The position numbers were made by a program, and so were the translations under genes. From Epiperipatus broadwayi (taxonomy: Eukaryota > Onychophora > Udeonychophora > Euonychophora > Peripatidae): a stretch of 64,000 nucleotides of DNA. Location of the stretch: assembly GCA_028023455.1 (NCBI GenBank), contig JAQFVV010000013.1, positions 622,001 to 686,000 on the forward strand, in the 5' to 3' direction. The notes beneath the pieces were generated by a model. That model was not told the DNA's origin, searched no databases, and was given only the letters and a program-made list of their open reading frames with translations. Shown here piece by piece: positions 61,430-64,000 of this stretch. Numbering within the stretch: the first letter of the stretch is position 1; each line of letters starts with the position of its first letter.

Positions 61430-62260
61430 ACATTCCATAAACCAATCTATCTCTTGCTCTACTTTTTAAATACTTTTAATTGTTTCTCTTAATATTATTA
61501 GTCACTATATCTTTTATTTTTTTCCATGCATTCAATAGGTCCTTTTAACCTATTTTTTATAATTCCTCTAATTCCAAGTACATGTTGAATCCAGCTTTTT
61601 TTTTCTTCATAATTTTTTTAATAACCAATTTTGTTTTACATCCTTTTTTCATTATTTCTGCATTGTTAATCTTCTCTCTACTTAATCTCTTTTATCTTCC
61701 TCAGTATCATCATCTCTAAGATCTTTCATCATCTCTAAGATCTTTTTTTTACTCATTTATAATTTGAATTTTGTGTTCTATACAAAGTAATATACCAAAC
61801 AAAATATTTAACAAACTTTATATGTGTGTATATATATAATTTCAACTGTCCACCTAATCTTATGAAAAGTCTGCTTATCCATTGTAATTTTTATTTTACT
61901 CTAGTTTTTTTAAAAACAACATTTATTAACCCACATTACAAATATTTAAAATTATCAGTCTGTTTTACAATTTTATATCTAATGCTTATTTGTAATCTTT
62001 TCTTATCAGTAATTTTTCCGATTGCTTTAATTTTATTTATATCCAAATTTAGATATCCTCTGCCAATTCTATATAATATTTTGTTAAGTTTATCCTTAAA
62101 ATTAGGCATTTTTGCTATCTCATCAGCAAATTTGTTGCAATTCACTCTTCTCCCTCCAATGCTAATTTTATCTTTATCAAAATAGCATTTATATACTATC
62201 TCATTGATTACATTTCTATCTTATATATTTTCCTATATCTATTCTTGTAGCTGTGAAGAC
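61430..62260 (-). pseudogene. RT remnant of another LINE lineage
   Basis: The open frame 62145-61936 on the minus strand, with the codons before it, reads ISIGGRRVNCNKFADEIAKM. This is the FADD box region with the second Asp replaced by Glu. It continues NINKIKAIGKITDKKRLQIS and VKQTDNFKYL, the KTK and SFKYLG regions. Further downstream SWIQHVLGIRGIIKNRLKG-like codons (near 61595-61540, first residue not clear) recall the C-terminal domain. The wording differs from the RTE family at 24 kb, so it is a separate lineage. Several stops and shifts; clearly dead. Confidence 0.65.
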
Positions 62261-64000
62261 TTTTGTCACATTGTTTGCAAGTACTCATAAGTACTCATAA
62301 GTAATTGTGCAAAATGATGATGAATGAAGACGTAACAAACAGAGACCTATTATACAAATTTTAATTTTAAAATATTGTTGGGAGACAGAATATCAGCATA
62401 ATGTCTCATAATAAAATTGTCGCATCCTTTTAAAATCAGTAACTTAAATGGAGCTAATGTAAGAAAAAGCTATTTTTTTTGTTTAATTTTTAGAAGATAA
62501 TTTTTTTTTCATGTGTTTTACAAGATAATTATTTTTTTAATTTACAAGTATTTTCAAGTTATTTTAAAAAAATATTGTTAATGATGTAGAAAGAATAAAA
62601 AAGGTTACAAAAGAAGATTTTTAAATGCTGTTTCATCAAAGCTTTGTTATCTCTTCAGTTGAAATCTTTTTTTAAAAAAAAAACTTTAAATCTTATATTT
62701 GTTGAACAGCTTCTAATTTAAGCAAGCAAAGTTTCTGACTAAACAAGAAAAACAACGTATTAAGTTGTTTAATAGTTCTTACAAATTAATGTGAAGACTT
62801 TAAGAATATTGTTGTCTATTCAAGGTGTCAGTTCAGCTGAAGGTAAAAAATATAAGATTATCCCGAGGAAAAATATCTTTACTTTTCTTTTTTTATTATT
62901 GAGAAACCTTAAATAGTTATTTCAACTGCACTTTAATTTTTAAATAATGTAAAATATTAAATAATAATAAATTCTGAATTGTTTAATACTACATAGGCAA
63001 AAGATAGAATAGCCTTTAAACAACCTCATTTTAGACAACACCCTCTTTCCTCTTCTAGATACATAGTGAAGGGAGACATAGCTCATCATGGTTGTGAGCT
63101 GCACTAGGATGAAGGCTTTTTTTTTTTATTACATTTCTTGCTAAAACTAATTAGATACCCATTTATTAACTAATAATAGATGGCTGAGATAATAATGGAT
63201 CCACTATTTGAAAAAAGAAATTTTATACTTGTCTGAATCTTAGAATTTTTTTCAAACATTGCTCGGTCCCAATTTGGACATTGGGATGTAATGAGGCTCT
63301 TCTCACTATATATTATTTCTTAACCAAAGTTTAAAATACACTTTGACCAACAAATTTACACATAAGAAGTTCTAACTAACTCTACCATAACTAACCATGA
63401 TGTTTTTTTATCATGACTATTTTATGGCTTACAATTATCAGCTGATTAATTGATTAGTTGTCTTAGTATTATGTCAAAATTAAGAATTTATTAAGTGTGG
63501 AATTATTGGTTGTTATAATGCAAACTTTGATTAAAGAGTAATTTACTTATATAGTAATACCAGTTTAGTGATAATACATTTGATTTAATATATTATAGAA
63601 GAAGAAGATCAATATATTATGAATTCTTTTTTTTGAAAAAATACCAAAAAGCAGAAATAAACATAGAAGCATCCAAATGAAGTATGATGGAATTATATTA
63701 TATTTTGATTAATAAAAAATGCATTTTTCAAGACTATAGTCTAATAGAATTAACACAGGAAATGATCAATAGTTAGTCAGATATAAGATATGTGTTCTTT
63801 CAGAGCTAAAGAGACAAAACCTTTTAAGGAATATAGTATTAATTGTTAATATTTCTAATATTCAGAAGTGAAGTTATGCTGAAGCTGAGAAATTGTTTTA
63901 AAGTATTAGAAGATTTATGCAAATTCAATAACAAAATAACTGATACTCTATTAAAGTTAGCTGCAAATATAGATGACACAAAATAAGGAATTCATCAGTA
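62261..64000. other. AT-rich non-coding stretch
   Basis: No gene or repeat recognised. A short direct repeat 'agtactcataagtactcata' lies near 62279-62300. Confidence 0.5.

Noticed and set aside
1-64000. CRISPR array, operon, prophage or other prokaryotic system
   Set aside because: There are no spaced identical repeats, no ribosome-binding-site-linked gene runs and no dense coding; the content is typical of an animal genome.

Overview
The window is AT-rich (roughly three quarters A+T by eye) and CpG-poor. It contains no rRNA, tRNA or bacterial-style gene and no intact host protein gene that I can recognise. Its mixture of RTE-like and CR1-like LINEs, a Penelope-like element with a GIY-YIG domain, tRNA-derived SINEs and hAT MITEs points to an invertebrate metazoan. 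The species cannot be fixed from this sequence alone. I read it as intergenic or deep-intronic DNA filled with transposon copies of different ages.

Layout. Bases 1-8 kb hold dispersed repeats, microsatellites and a 266-bp pure pyrimidine tract (4753-5018). At 8.5-9.5 kb is a broken Penelope-like element followed by a tRNA-derived SINE. At 10.4-13.2 kb are antisense remnants of an RTE and of a CR1-like 3' end. At 13.65 kb a 24-nt pyrimidine run, AG and GTAAGT sit directly together, the structure of a recursive (ratchet) splice site. At 15-18.6 kb are SINEs, including a head-to-head inverted pair, and a tandemly duplicated repeat. At 19.89-20.42 kb is a hAT MITE with a perfect 8-bp target duplication. 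At 21.7-25.5 kb are two RTE copies, one with an almost intact reverse transcriptase, and a foldback repeat. Bases 29.3-30.1 kb hold a decayed coding-like stretch of unknown origin.

Bases 33.8-36.6 kb hold an almost full-length but dead RTE (endonuclease plus reverse transcriptase) on the minus strand. At 38.2-38.5 kb is a foldback MITE. At 39.0-40.1 kb is the endonuclease part of a different LINE on the plus strand. From 44.7 down to 40.1 kb lies a CR1-like LINE on the minus strand. Its ORF1 is intact (PHD finger plus SGNH esterase) and its ORF2 is broken. Its 5' UTR has two 214-bp monomers, each with CACGTG and AACGTT at identical spacing. Further right are a tandem duplication (45.2-45.6 kb), a second hAT MITE with a perfect 8-bp duplication nested in an older repeat (51.5-51.9 kb), two short RTE 3' ends (53.5 and 58.2 kb), a decayed hAT-type transposase (54.3-55.7 kb), tRNA-like SINEs, and a remnant of a further LINE lineage (61.4-62.3 kb).

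The genes do not form a pathway. The only shared logic is retrotransposition: the LINE and Penelope copies encode endonuclease and reverse transcriptase, while the SINEs and MITEs are non-autonomous. All clearly identified coding regions except the CR1-like ORF1 are interrupted. The most promising observations are the recursive-splice-like site, the monomeric LINE promoter beside an intact esterase ORF1, and the in-frame (TGA)n stop-codon tail of the RTE family.
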